NCBI GenBank assembly: GCA_023428135.1
Contig: JAEYZG010000036.1
Location: 1-64,000 of the forward strand
From: Bacteroidota bacterium
GTDB lineage: Bacteria; Bacteroidota; Bacteroidia; Cytophagales; Cytophagaceae
DNA length: 64,000 bases
Reading direction: 5' to 3'
The notes under the pieces are model-generated. The model was not told the DNA's origin. It worked only from the letters and a program-made list of their open reading frames with translations, and did no database searches. Below are positions 8,791 to 17,622 of this stretch, piece by piece (position 1 is the stretch's first letter; each line of letters begins with the position of its first letter). A program made the translations under genes and the position numbers.

Positions 8791-8815
8791 GAAGTTGTGA
8801 GTTTTAAGTTATAAG

Positions 8816-8850
8816 AAATAAAGGGCTTTTTAAAAAGCCCTTTATTTTTA
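8816..8850. terminator. Bidirectional terminator between clpX and lpxB
   Basis: Perfect 12-bp palindromic arms (8820-8831 with 8832-8843) are flanked by T-rich tails on both strands, between convergent genes. Confidence 0.8.
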
Positions 8851-8866
8851 TCAATTTATCATTTCC

Positions 8867-9976
8867 TTATTTTTCATTCAAATATTTCACCATTAATTCA
8901 GCAGCTCTTCTTGAAGCTCCTGGACCTTCAAGAATTTCTTTTATCTTATGATAACCATTCAACTGTTCTTGCCTTTCCTTACCGTATATAATCTTCTTTA
9001 ATTCTGTAATTAAATTAGATGGAGAAAAGTCTGATTGAATTAACTCTTTTACCACCTCATAGCCTGCAATGAGATTAACAAGGGATATAAACTTAACAGT
9101 TATCAGAAACTTTGCGATATTGTAAGTAATAGCACTAGTTTTATAAACTACTATTTGAGGGACTTCAAACAATGCTGTTTCCAATGTTGCTGTACCCGAA
9201 GTTACAACAGCTGCTTTAGCATGTGATAATAAGTCATATGTTTCATCAAATATAACAGCTACCCTACCCTCCCTTTTAAAATTATCATAATAATCAGAAG
9301 GAAGATTTGAAACACCTGCTACGACGAATGTAAACTCAGGAAAAGATGGTAGCACAGAAACCATATAATGTAGTGTTGCTTCCACTTCCTGCTTTCTGCT
9401 CCCTGGAAGAACGGCAATCAGTTGTTTTCCTTCAAGGTTATGCTTACTTAAAAATCCTGGATCTGATTTAAAATTAGCGACGGCATCAAATACAGGATTC
9501 CCAACATAGTCTACATTAAAATCAAACTTTTTATAGAAATCTTTTTCAAAAGGAAGAATCACAAACATTTTGTCTACTACCTTTTTGATCTTATTGGCTC
9601 TGCCTTGATTCCAGGCCCACACTTTTGGGGAAATGTAATAGTAAACTTTTATCCCGTGAGCTTTTGCAAACGCTGCTACCTTTAAATTGAAGCCTCCAAA
9701 ATCAATCAATATTAAAACATCCGGTTTGTAGGAAAGAATATCTGCTTTTGTTTTTTCAAGGATCTTGTTTATCGTATTTAAGTTTTTAAACACTTCCCAA
9801 AAACCCATAAAGGCAATATCTTTAAAATGAGAGTACAAAGTTACCCCAGTCTCAGCCAAATAATCTCCTCCAATCCCTCTTATTTTAGCATTGTTCTCGA
9901 GCCGTATAATTTCTTTACATAGGTTAGAGGCATGAAGATCTCCTGATCTTTCACCACATATCACATAGTATTTCAT
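8867..9976 (-). CDS. lpxB: Lipid A disaccharide synthase
   Basis: GT19 glycosyltransferase that joins UDP-2,3-diacylglucosamine and lipid X on the inner face of the membrane. N-terminal CGERSGDLHASNL, central YISPKVWAWNQGRANKIKK and LPGSRKQEV, and the nucleotide-site region SGTATLETAL are all diagnostic. It is 369 residues. It is the last gene of a minus-strand run and starts 12 bases after the PTPS/QueD-family gene. The organism therefore makes lipid A. Confidence 0.96.
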   Translation of the reverse strand: MKYYVICGERSGDLHASNLCKEIIRLENNAKIRGIGGDYLAETGVTLYSHFKDIAFMGFWEVFKNLNTINKILEKTKADILSYKPDVLILIDFGGFNLKVAAFAKAHGIKVYYYISPKVWAWNQGRANKIKKVVDKMFVILPFEKDFYKKFDFNVDYVGNPVFDAVANFKSDPGFLSKHNLEGKQLIAVLPGSRKQEVEATLHYMVSVLPSFPEFTFVVAGVSNLPSDYYDNFKREGRVAVIFDETYDLLSHAKAAVVTSGTATLETALFEVPQIVVYKTSAITYNIAKFLITVKFISLVNLIAGYEVVKELIQSDFSPSNLITELKKIIYGKERQEQLNGYHKIKEILEGPGASRRAAELMVKYLNEK

Positions 9977-9988
9977 AAGAATAATCCC

Positions 9989-10408
9989 CTACTCTCCATA
10001 ATATTCGACAAAGTTTCTCGGAGTCTCATAAAGAGTGATACAATGCAATCTTGCTTGAGAAATTGATTTAATTTCTTTATCAAGAATTTTCCAAATCTCC
10101 ATTGCCAGAATTTCTGTGCTGGCCATTTTGCCAAGCATAAAATCTACATCGAGATTAAGATTTTTATGATCAAGCTTTTCAACAACTTCACTTCGGATGA
10201 TTTTGCTTAGTTTTTTAAGATCGATTACAAAGCCAGTATCCGGATCAGGAGTACCTTTCACTGTAACAGTCAAATCAAAATTATGTCCATGCCAGTTTGA
10301 GTTCGCACAAGGTCCAAATACCTCCTTGTTTTTTTCTTCTGACCAATTAGGATTATACAGCTTATGGGCTGCATTAAAATGTTCTTTTCTCGAAACGTAA
10401 ATCATCAA
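9989..10408 (-). CDS. 6-pyruvoyl-tetrahydropterin synthase / QueD family enzyme
   Basis: T-fold enzyme acting on dihydroneopterin triphosphate. Zinc ligands are His15 (FNAAH) and His40/His42 (WHGHNF); catalytic Cys34 lies five residues before the HGH. That CX5HGH spacing, and the following TVKGTPDPDTGFVIDLKKL, resemble pyruvoyl-tetrahydropterin synthases (PTPS-II) more than QueD proteins, which usually have CX3HGH. Either a role in queuosine precursor synthesis (a queE gene is at 19.5 kb) or in a pterin pathway is possible. It is 139 residues and lies between a permease gene and lpxB in what looks like one operon. Confidence 0.85.
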   Translation of the reverse strand: MMIYVSRKEHFNAAHKLYNPNWSEEKNKEVFGPCANSNWHGHNFDLTVTVKGTPDPDTGFVIDLKKLSKIIRSEVVEKLDHKNLNLDVDFMLGKMASTEILAMEIWKILDKEIKSISQARLHCITLYETPRNFVEYYGE

Positions 10409-10428
10409 ATCTTTTTCTAACAGATTAT

Positions 10429-11433
10429 TCAGGAAAAGGAATAATTCCTTTTGTGGAGCAAATATACGAAGAAAGGAATTCCCAAAAACGAAGTAATTAT
10501 TCCTATTGGCAAACCCGCTGGCGGATAGGCTAATCTGGCAGCATAATCACACCCTAAAATAAATAAACCGCCAATCCATGCAGAATAAAGAATATTAAAT
10601 CTTCCGGTAATTCCAAACAACGCTCTGACAAAATGGGGAATAAACAACCCAACAAATCCTATCGGGCCAGATGTTGCCACTGCGACCCCAGTATTTAAAC
10701 TTATAAAAATCAAGATAAACCATCTGAGCTGAGAGACATTTAACCCCAATGTGTATGAGCGGCTTTCTCCCAGGAGTAAAATATTAATATGTTTTTGAAA
10801 AAATAAGAATATAATGATTGATATCACTAGCGTAATGCCTAACAATGGTATAAAATCCCAGCTTGCCCTTTCAAAACTACCCATACTCCAGAATATTACT
10901 GCTTTCAACTTACTTTCTGTATCAGAGAAAAAGATTAATAAACTAATAACTGCTACTAGGAATGAAGACAAAGCAACACCTCCAAGCAATAATTTAGCAG
11001 GATTAATATGACCTTTTTCATGTGCAAGTGTAATAACTAGCAGAGACACTCCTGCTGCACCGACAAAAGCAAATACGGGTGTCATTTGAAATCCAAAAAT
11101 TGTAAATGGCACTAATCCGATATAAACCAAATTAGCCCCAAGAGACGCACCGGAAGCAGTTCCCATCAGATATGGATCCGCAAGGGGATTATTGACCATT
11201 ACCTGAATTAAATATCCGCTAAAGGCTAGTGCTGCTCCAACAAGAAATGCGAGTATAATTCTGGGTAGCCTTAAATTTAGCAGTACATAATGAATATCAT
11301 TATTCACATCAAAACTTAAGAGGCTTTCTTTCAGATTATTAAACGTAATGACATAGGTTCCGATCCTAAGTGATAGAACTAATAAGGCGATCGTTAATAT
11401 TAACAATATCGGAATAACCAATTTACCTGGCAT
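10429..11433 (-). CDS. FecCD/BtuC-type ABC transporter permease
   Basis: Polytopic inner-membrane permease (334 residues, about nine to ten hydrophobic helices) of the iron-siderophore/haem/cobalamin importer family. PLADPYLMGTASGASLGANL is the characteristic motif after TM2, and GPIGFVGLFIPHFVR is the loop contacting the ATPase. It overlaps the 3' end of the binding-protein gene by 11 bases, so they form a pair. No ATPase gene follows; the next gene is the PTPS-family enzyme. Substrate cannot be read from sequence, and no cobalamin riboswitch is visible upstream. Confidence 0.92.
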   Translation of the reverse strand: MPGKLVIPILLILTIALLVLSLRIGTYVITFNNLKESLLSFDVNNDIHYVLLNLRLPRIILAFLVGAALAFSGYLIQVMVNNPLADPYLMGTASGASLGANLVYIGLVPFTIFGFQMTPVFAFVGAAGVSLLVITLAHEKGHINPAKLLLGGVALSSFLVAVISLLIFFSDTESKLKAVIFWSMGSFERASWDFIPLLGITLVISIIIFLFFQKHINILLLGESRSYTLGLNVSQLRWFILIFISLNTGVAVATSGPIGFVGLFIPHFVRALFGITGRFNILYSAWIGGLFILGCDYAARLAYPPAGLPIGIITSFLGIPFFVYLLHKRNYSFS

Positions 11434-12310
11434 TTTTTGAAATGTTTTTAAGTTCCATGACAGCTTCCATTATTCGAGGTCCGGGTCTGGATTGCAAATC
11501 TTCTGTAATCTTAAAAATCGCCTTGTTCCTGTAGCACTTCATTCTTCTTAATTCAGGATAAAGGTTAAAAAAATCCTTTTCATAATCTGAAAATCCACAA
11601 AACATCACATCAGGATTTTTTGATAAAAGATATTCACGGCTTACTTCTGGCGAGGTTTTCTTAAAAGAAGAATCAATAAGATTACCCAATCCGGCAATTC
11701 TGAGCTTATCTGTCATAATGGAATAATATCCATGAACATATATCGGCGAATTCCAAATTATATTGATTGCAGCAGGCTTTTGTCCAGAATTTTGACTTAA
11801 TAAGCTATCCTTAATCTGTATCAGTGAATCTGCCAATAAATCAGCTTTTTCAACAGCACCACAAATCTTACCAACTTCTCTTATTCCTTCAAATATTTCA
11901 TCTACAGTTTTGAAATTCTGAACATAAACCGGGATACCCAAAGCTTCTATCCTTTTTATATCATCTATTGAGGTTATTCCTTCAAGGGTTAATACAAGAT
12001 CTGGACGAAATTCCATCAACCCCTCTATATCAAGAGGATAATTATTTATTACAGGAAGCTTTTCAACCAATAAAGGGAAATTGCAGTTTGGGGTCCTCCC
12101 TATTAATTTTTCAGGACAAATACTGGCAAGGATTTCAGTGGAAGAAGGACAAAGACCAAGTACACGGATGACTTTTGCAGGTACATACAATTCATTGCCA
12201 GGATCATTATTAAGACTCTCATTGGAGTTTATTGTCTTTTCCTTATCAGTTTTACATGCATGGCAAACAGATAAAGAAAAAATCAGCATTAGCAAATAAA
12301 CCTTTTTCAC
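11423..12310 (-). CDS. BtuF/FepB-type periplasmic binding lipoprotein
   Basis: Substrate-binding protein of an iron-complex or cobalamin importer. A hydrophobic signal runs into CHAC, with a likely lipidated cysteine at 16 or 19. The mature protein shows the helical-backbone fold pattern: RVLGLCPSSTEILASI, LKINNYPLDIEGLMEFRPDLVL-like core, and a C-terminal ISKNPDVMF-type second lobe. At 295 residues it is normal. It is the first gene of the minus-strand unit, 75 bases from the divergent hldD. Confidence 0.87.
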   Translation of the reverse strand: MKKVYLLMLIFSLSVCHACKTDKEKTINSNESLNNDPGNELYVPAKVIRVLGLCPSSTEILASICPEKLIGRTPNCNFPLLVEKLPVINNYPLDIEGLMEFRPDLVLTLEGITSIDDIKRIEALGIPVYVQNFKTVDEIFEGIREVGKICGAVEKADLLADSLIQIKDSLLSQNSGQKPAAINIIWNSPIYVHGYYSIMTDKLRIAGLGNLIDSSFKKTSPEVSREYLLSKNPDVMFCGFSDYEKDFFNLYPELRRMKCYRNKAIFKITEDLQSRPGPRIMEAVMELKNISKNAR

Positions 12311-12385
12311 CCTCTATATCGTTCTTTTTTTTGTAAATTTAGCCTTTCTTAAAAATTCACCCTACAAAAAGAAACTATTTGTTTT

Positions 12386-13351
12386 ATGATGGTTGTGACC
12401 GGAGCAGCAGGATTTATAGGTAGCTGCCTTATCAGTAAACTAAATGCTGAAAACTTCAATTATATTGTTGCTGTAGATGATTTCAGCAATGAAGAAAAAA
12501 ATAAAAACCTGGTTGGAAAAAAGATACAGGAAAAAGTACACAGAGATGATTTTTTCAACTGGCTTGATAAAAACTATGAACATGTTGAATTCATCTTCCA
12601 TATCGGTGCTCGAACAGATACTACTGAGTTTAACAAAGAAATATTCGACAAACTCAATGTTGAATATTCGCAAAAAATCTGGAATGCATGTGTCAACTAT
12701 CAAATTCCATTAGTATACGCATCTTCAGCTGCTACATATGGACTAGGAGAACTTGGATATGAAGATAATGAAGCCGTAATTCCAAAACTTAAGCCACTAA
12801 ATCCTTACGGTGATTCTAAAAATGATTTTGATATCTGGGCACTGAATCAGCCTAAAAAACCCTTTTTCTGGGCTGGACTTAAATTCTTCAATGTATATGG
12901 ACCTAATGAATATCACAAAGACAGAATGGCCAGCGTCATATTTCATGCCTTCAATCAGATAAGTGCGAGTAACAAGATGAAACTATTCAGATCTCACAAT
13001 CCTGAATTTAAGGATGGTGAGCAAATGAGGGATTTTGTCTATGTAAAAGATGTTGTGGAGGTGATCATGTTCTTAATGAGAGACAGGAAACATTCGGGCA
13101 TATATAACCTCGGAAGCGGAAAAGCAAGAACATTTCTTGATCTGACAAAGAATACTTTCAAGGCAATGGGCAAAAATGAAGATATCAGTTTTGTAGATAC
13201 TCCGGCTGACATCCGTGACAAGTACCAGTATTTTACTGAAGCGAAAATGGAGAAGTTAAAAGCGGCAGGTTATTCCAAACCATTCCATACCCTTGAAGAA
13301 GGTGTGAATGATTATGTAAAGAATTACCTAATCAACAAAACATATTATTAA
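12386..13351 (+). CDS. hldD: ADP-glyceromanno-heptose 6-epimerase
   Basis: Short-chain dehydrogenase/epimerase that makes ADP-L-glycero-D-manno-heptose for the LPS inner core. Rossmann motif GAAGFIG is at the N-terminus, GARTDTTE and SSAATYG are family-specific, YGDSK supplies the catalytic Tyr/Lys, and NVYGPNEYHK plus GEQMRDFVYVKD are hallmarks of HldD. It is 321 residues. The C-terminal half is complete. It is followed 30 bases later by the Ste24-like protease. Confidence 0.94.
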   Translation: MMVVTGAAGFIGSCLISKLNAENFNYIVAVDDFSNEEKNKNLVGKKIQEKVHRDDFFNWLDKNYEHVEFIFHIGARTDTTEFNKEIFDKLNVEYSQKIWNACVNYQIPLVYASSAATYGLGELGYEDNEAVIPKLKPLNPYGDSKNDFDIWALNQPKKPFFWAGLKFFNVYGPNEYHKDRMASVIFHAFNQISASNKMKLFRSHNPEFKDGEQMRDFVYVKDVVEVIMFLMRDRKHSGIYNLGSGKARTFLDLTKNTFKAMGKNEDISFVDTPADIRDKYQYFTEAKMEKLKAAGYSKPFHTLEEGVNDYVKNYLINKTYY

Positions 13352-13381
13352 AATTTTTCAATAGCAGGAAGCTTAATTCTG

Positions 13382-14620
13382 ATGGATTCTAAAAGTCTTA
13401 TATATATTATTCTAGGCATACTATCTTTTGATTTTATACTTGAACAGGTGCTTGATTATTTAAATCTTAAACATCAAAAAACTGATTTGCCTGAAGAGTT
13501 AAAAGACTTATACACTGAAGAAGAATTTAAGAAAGCACAGGATTATTTTACAGCCAATGCAATGTTCAGTTTTGTATCCAGCACATTAGACTTTCTGCTT
13601 ATTTTCATTATCATTCTCACCGGCAGCTTTGGATGGCTGGACAAACAATTAAGTTTAAAATTTCAGAATCCAACTGTTTTAGCATTAGTATTCTTTGGAA
13701 TATTGTTCTTGTTTTCAGATATAATAAACATCCCTTTTTCATTGTACAAGACCTTTGTAATTGAAGAAAAATTCGGATTCAATAAAACCACACTCAAAAC
13801 ATATATTCTCGACAAGCTTAAAAGCTACCTTCTTGGCGGATTGCTGGGTGGTTTACTGATATGGCTTTTTATTTTCATGGTTACGAGTATTGGACCAAGT
13901 TTCTGGCTATACTTCTGGATTATTTTATCTGTAGTAATGCTTGTGATCAATATGTTTTATACAAGTATATTTGTTCCGCTCTTCAATAAACTTACACCAC
14001 TTGAAAGTGGTGAACTTAGAAACTCAATTGAAGAGTACAGTAAAACCAACAATTTTTCATTAACCAATATTTTTGTCATAGATGGATCTAAAAGATCTTC
14101 CAAAGCAAATGCATTTTTCTCAGGAATAGGACCAAAGAAAAAAGTGGTACTTTATGACACACTGATAAACAACCATACTAAAGAAGAGTTAGTCGCAGTA
14201 TTAGCGCACGAGATTGGTCATTTTAAGAAAAAACATATCATTACAGGACTAATCCTTGGTATTATACAAACCGGATTTATGCTTTTTCTTCTCTCCTATT
14301 TCATCTTCAATGAAAATTTATCTGAGGCTCTGGGTGCTGACCATTTGGCTATCCATATCAATTTAATTGCCTTTGGAATTTTGTATACTCCGATATCTCA
14401 CATTACAGGCCTTCTAATGAATATTATTTCTAGAAAAAATGAATATGAAGCAGACCGTTTTGCAGCAGTTACTTATAGCAGTATTGCGCTTCAGGAAGCT
14501 CTTAAAAAATTATCAACTAAAAACCTCAGTAACCTGACTCCACATCCTGCCTATGTATTTATGCATTATTCTCATCCGCCTTTATTATATAGATTGAGAG
14601 CTCTAAAGCAAGTTCAGTAA
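13382..14620 (+). CDS. M48 family membrane metalloprotease (Ste24/CAAX protease 1-like)
   Basis: Integral-membrane zinc peptidase of 412 residues with several hydrophobic helices before and after the active site. HEIGH (276-280) is the zinc/catalytic motif, and the third ligand is probably in NEYEADRFA. Length and helix layout match Ste24p rather than short HtpX. Bacteria lack prenylated CAAX proteins, so the role is probably membrane-protein quality control, which is inference. It is in the same direction as hldD. Confidence 0.92.
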   Translation: MDSKSLIYIILGILSFDFILEQVLDYLNLKHQKTDLPEELKDLYTEEEFKKAQDYFTANAMFSFVSSTLDFLLIFIIILTGSFGWLDKQLSLKFQNPTVLALVFFGILFLFSDIINIPFSLYKTFVIEEKFGFNKTTLKTYILDKLKSYLLGGLLGGLLIWLFIFMVTSIGPSFWLYFWIILSVVMLVINMFYTSIFVPLFNKLTPLESGELRNSIEEYSKTNNFSLTNIFVIDGSKRSSKANAFFSGIGPKKKVVLYDTLINNHTKEELVAVLAHEIGHFKKKHIITGLILGIIQTGFMLFLLSYFIFNENLSEALGADHLAIHINLIAFGILYTPISHITGLLMNIISRKNEYEADRFAAVTYSSIALQEALKKLSTKNLSNLTPHPAYVFMHYSHPPLLYRLRALKQVQ

Positions 14621-14806
14621 TTGTTTATTAACAATACATTATTTTTAGGCTCAATTTCATAAGCTATGAGATTTGCAAAATTTGATTGCCCAGAAGGTAA
14701 TTATCTTTAATGTAAGGTTTTCACTTTAATCACTTTTTCAGAACAAACTACTTTAAAATCAATTATTGTTTTATTGCTTTCCAATCTCAGGACAAATTAA
14801 AACTCT

Positions 14807-15337
14807 ATGAAACTAGCCAGGACTATACTTCTCATTTTACTGGGAATTTTGCTTTTAATCTTTATCGTAGCATTATTCTTTCCTAAAACTTATTCAGTTC
14901 AAAGGAGTCTCGTAATCAAACAACCTGCGGAAAAGCTATACAAAGAGATTTCTGATTACAACGATTTTAAAGATTGGAATCCCTGGTCTGAGAGAGATTC
15001 TACAACTAAGAAAATTATTGAAGGACAACCATCACATTCAGGTCACAAATATAGTTGGGAAGGTGAAAAAACAGGTAAAGGCTACATGATCATTACAGAA
15101 ACCAACAGACCTACCATGGTTCACTCAAAGCTTACAATGGTGTCACCCATGGAATCAGAATCAGAGGTTTATTTTACTATTGAACCAGTTGAAGGAGGTG
15201 CTAAGGTAACCTGGAAAAATGAAGGCAATTTGGACTATCCTTTTGGGAGATATTTTGGCTTTATGGTAAAGGATTTACTAGAAAAAGATTTTGACAAAGG
15301 ACTGGAGAATCTAAAGAATTATGCAGAAAAGCATTGA
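14807..15337 (+). CDS. SRPBCC (polyketide cyclase/START-like) domain protein with N-terminal membrane anchor
   Basis: An N-terminal hydrophobic helix (about residues 5-26) is followed by a single SRPBCC-type domain (VQRSLVIKQPAEKLYKEISDYNDFKDWNPW...). That pattern of hydrophobic ligand-binding fold is common in Bacteroidota but its ligand is unknown. It is 176 residues. It is preceded by a 186-base gap with no promoter I can name and is convergent with the E1 gene. Confidence 0.82.
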   Translation: MKLARTILLILLGILLLIFIVALFFPKTYSVQRSLVIKQPAEKLYKEISDYNDFKDWNPWSERDSTTKKIIEGQPSHSGHKYSWEGEKTGKGYMIITETNRPTMVHSKLTMVSPMESESEVYFTIEPVEGGAKVTWKNEGNLDYPFGRYFGFMVKDLLEKDFDKGLENLKNYAEKH

Positions 15338-15371
15338 ATCCATCTCTGCCTGTTACTTTTCTATTAAAATA

Positions 15372-17456
15372 TCAAATCTTTGCAACTTGCATCTCTCTCA
15401 GAGGTGAATACTTTAACAGATCATTTATCCCCTCTGAAATTTTCAGAATATCAGGCAATACTGCGTTCTCTAATCCAATATTTACCGGTAATCCAGGAAC
15501 ATTCAAGGCTCCAATTGTATAAATAGGCGCTTTCAAATATTCAAAACAGATTTTCTGAATACGACCTGCCAGGGCTTGAATAAATGAGTTTTCTACAGGG
15601 GCTTCGCTTAATAACAAACACCTTCCTGATCTTTTAACTGCCTTAAAAATCAAACTTTCATCCAATGGATATAGTGTTCTTAGATCAATTATTTCAACTT
15701 TATCCTTGAAGAGTTGAGCTGCTTCTCTTGCCCAGTAGACTCCAAGTCCATATGTAATGATCGTAACACAATCTGGATTTTCAGTTTGTAATACCAGATT
15801 TGCCTTTCCTAGCGGGAGTATGTAGTCAGCATCCGGCTCAACCATATATGCATCCTGAGTTCCAGGAACTTTACTTCTATAGAGTCCCTTGTGCTCAAGC
15901 ATAATAACCGGGTTGGGGTCTATAAATGCAGCTTTCATCAATCCTTTGATATCCGCAGCATTTGAGGGATAAACTACCTTGATACCTTTTATTGTCAACA
16001 GCATGGATTCAATACATCCGGAATGGTATGGCCCTCCTCCTATACTAGTTCCTACAGGTATTCTTATCAAAGTTCTTATGGGAAATTTTCCATTGCTGAG
16101 ATAGCAAGACTTTGACACTTCTGTTACCAGTTGATTCATTCCTGGATATAAATAGTCGGCAAATTGAATTTCTACAATCGGCTTAACTCCAATTGCAGAA
16201 AGACCTGCTGTTGATCCTATGATAAAGGCTTCCTGAATGGGTGTATTAAAGACCCGGTCATTACCAAATTTATTTTCAAGTGATGCTGCTTCACCAAACA
16301 TTCCCCCCAGTCTTTTTCCTACATCCTGACCGTAATAAATGCATTCAGGGTTTGCTTCCATAATCTCTTCAACTGCATGCAATGCACTTTCAACCATCGA
16401 CACCTTGTGACTATTCGCAGGAGTGCGATTACCTTTCTCAACAAGGGCAGTAGTAGGTGCAAAGACATTATCCAGGACAGTTATCGGATCCGGATCATCT
16501 CCCTTCTGTGCTTTATCAAAACTATCCAGAACTTCATTCAATGCTTCTAATTCCGATCGCTTTAGCTCATCATCAGGAACACCCATCTCAACCAGTCTGC
16601 GTCTTAATTTAAACGCAGGATCATTCATGGCGTGTCGAGCTAGATTGTCTTCGCTTCTATACACTTCCATACGAACATTAGAGTTGTGATGCCCAAGCAA
16701 AGGAACAGTAGCATGTACAATGATAGGACATCTCTTTGAACGAACATAACTCAACGCCTTAGCCATTCCTTCAAAAGATTCTTCAAAGTTACTTCCATCT
16801 ATACGCATTCGGCTGAGTCCTTTAAAGCCTCCAGCAAAATCATAGGCATCCATTGCTCTGCTTTCCTCGCTGGTTACTGAAATTCCCCAGCTATTGTCCT
16901 GTACCAGAAATAAGATTGGTAATTGTTTTAAAACAGCAAACTGTAACGCCTCACTTACTTCTCCTTCTGTCATGCTATCATCACCTAAGGAACAAACCAC
17001 AACTGGTAACTCATTGCCTGGTCCTTTTTTTAACAATGGAGATTGAATCTTTTCAAAGTACTGCATACCCAAAGCAACACCTGTGGCTGGAATGGTTTGC
17101 ATACCTGTAGCACTACTTTGATGTGGAATCTTTGGTTTGTCCTCTCCTTTGCTGCTTGGATGACAATAATAGGTTCTGCCTGCAGAAAACGGATCATCCT
17201 TTTTAGCCAGAAGCTGAAGCATCAATTCATATGGCGTAAAGCCCATAGATAGCATTAAGCTATCATCCCGGTAATATGGGGTAACAAAATCACAAGGTAA
17301 TAACTGAAGTCCAGTAGCTATTTGAATAGCTTCATGTCCTCTGGAAGAAGCATAAATATATCTGACGATTTCCCTTTCACGGTCATATAGCTGAGACATG
17401 TGAATTGAAAACTGCATGAATTTATATGCAGATAATAGCAATTGCTTCTTTTCCAT
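15372..17456 (-). CDS. Fused alpha/beta E1 component of a 2-oxoacid dehydrogenase
   Basis: Thiamine-diphosphate enzyme that decarboxylates a 2-oxoacid and acylates the E2 lipoyl arm. Residues about 1-330 are the alpha part, with a TPP-binding segment GDDSMTEGEVSEALQFAV...QDNSWGIS, a slightly altered GDG(x)N motif. Residues about 350-694 are the beta part (YYGQDVGKRLGGMFGEAASL, VEIQFADYLYPGMNQL, GGGPYHSG). Such fusions are usually assigned to branched-chain 2-oxoacid dehydrogenase in Bacteroidota; substrate is not certain. The E2 at 35.4-37.0 kb is not adjacent. Confidence 0.9.
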   Translation of the reverse strand: MEKKQLLLSAYKFMQFSIHMSQLYDREREIVRYIYASSRGHEAIQIATGLQLLPCDFVTPYYRDDSLMLSMGFTPYELMLQLLAKKDDPFSAGRTYYCHPSSKGEDKPKIPHQSSATGMQTIPATGVALGMQYFEKIQSPLLKKGPGNELPVVVCSLGDDSMTEGEVSEALQFAVLKQLPILFLVQDNSWGISVTSEESRAMDAYDFAGGFKGLSRMRIDGSNFEESFEGMAKALSYVRSKRCPIIVHATVPLLGHHNSNVRMEVYRSEDNLARHAMNDPAFKLRRRLVEMGVPDDELKRSELEALNEVLDSFDKAQKGDDPDPITVLDNVFAPTTALVEKGNRTPANSHKVSMVESALHAVEEIMEANPECIYYGQDVGKRLGGMFGEAASLENKFGNDRVFNTPIQEAFIIGSTAGLSAIGVKPIVEIQFADYLYPGMNQLVTEVSKSCYLSNGKFPIRTLIRIPVGTSIGGGPYHSGCIESMLLTIKGIKVVYPSNAADIKGLMKAAFIDPNPVIMLEHKGLYRSKVPGTQDAYMVEPDADYILPLGKANLVLQTENPDCVTIITYGLGVYWAREAAQLFKDKVEIIDLRTLYPLDESLIFKAVKRSGRCLLLSEAPVENSFIQALAGRIQKICFEYLKAPIYTIGALNVPGLPVNIGLENAVLPDILKISEGINDLLKYSPLREMQVAKI

Positions 17457-17574
17457 AGGTTGAATAATATTAAAAGTTATAGAGTTTATAGCTCTTATAT
17501 ATTAGACTTCCAATTGGATGAATTTGTTGAAAGAAAACATTCGATCTTATTCTTTAGCCGAAAAAATCTGAAAG

Positions 17575-17609
17575 ACTAAAAAAAGAAAACTCCGGATTAC
17601 CGGAGTTTT
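17575..17609 (-). terminator. Terminator of the ompA/PD40 gene
   Basis: Perfect 10-bp stem (17586-17595 with 17600-17609), 4-base loop, and a T-rich tail on the minus strand. It lies just after the stop at 17623. Confidence 0.8.
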
Positions 17610-17622
17610 AAATATGATTGAA

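Noticed and set aside
12311..12385. Possible cobalamin riboswitch before the binding-protein gene
   Set aside because: Only 75 bases and no B12-box-like sequence seen.
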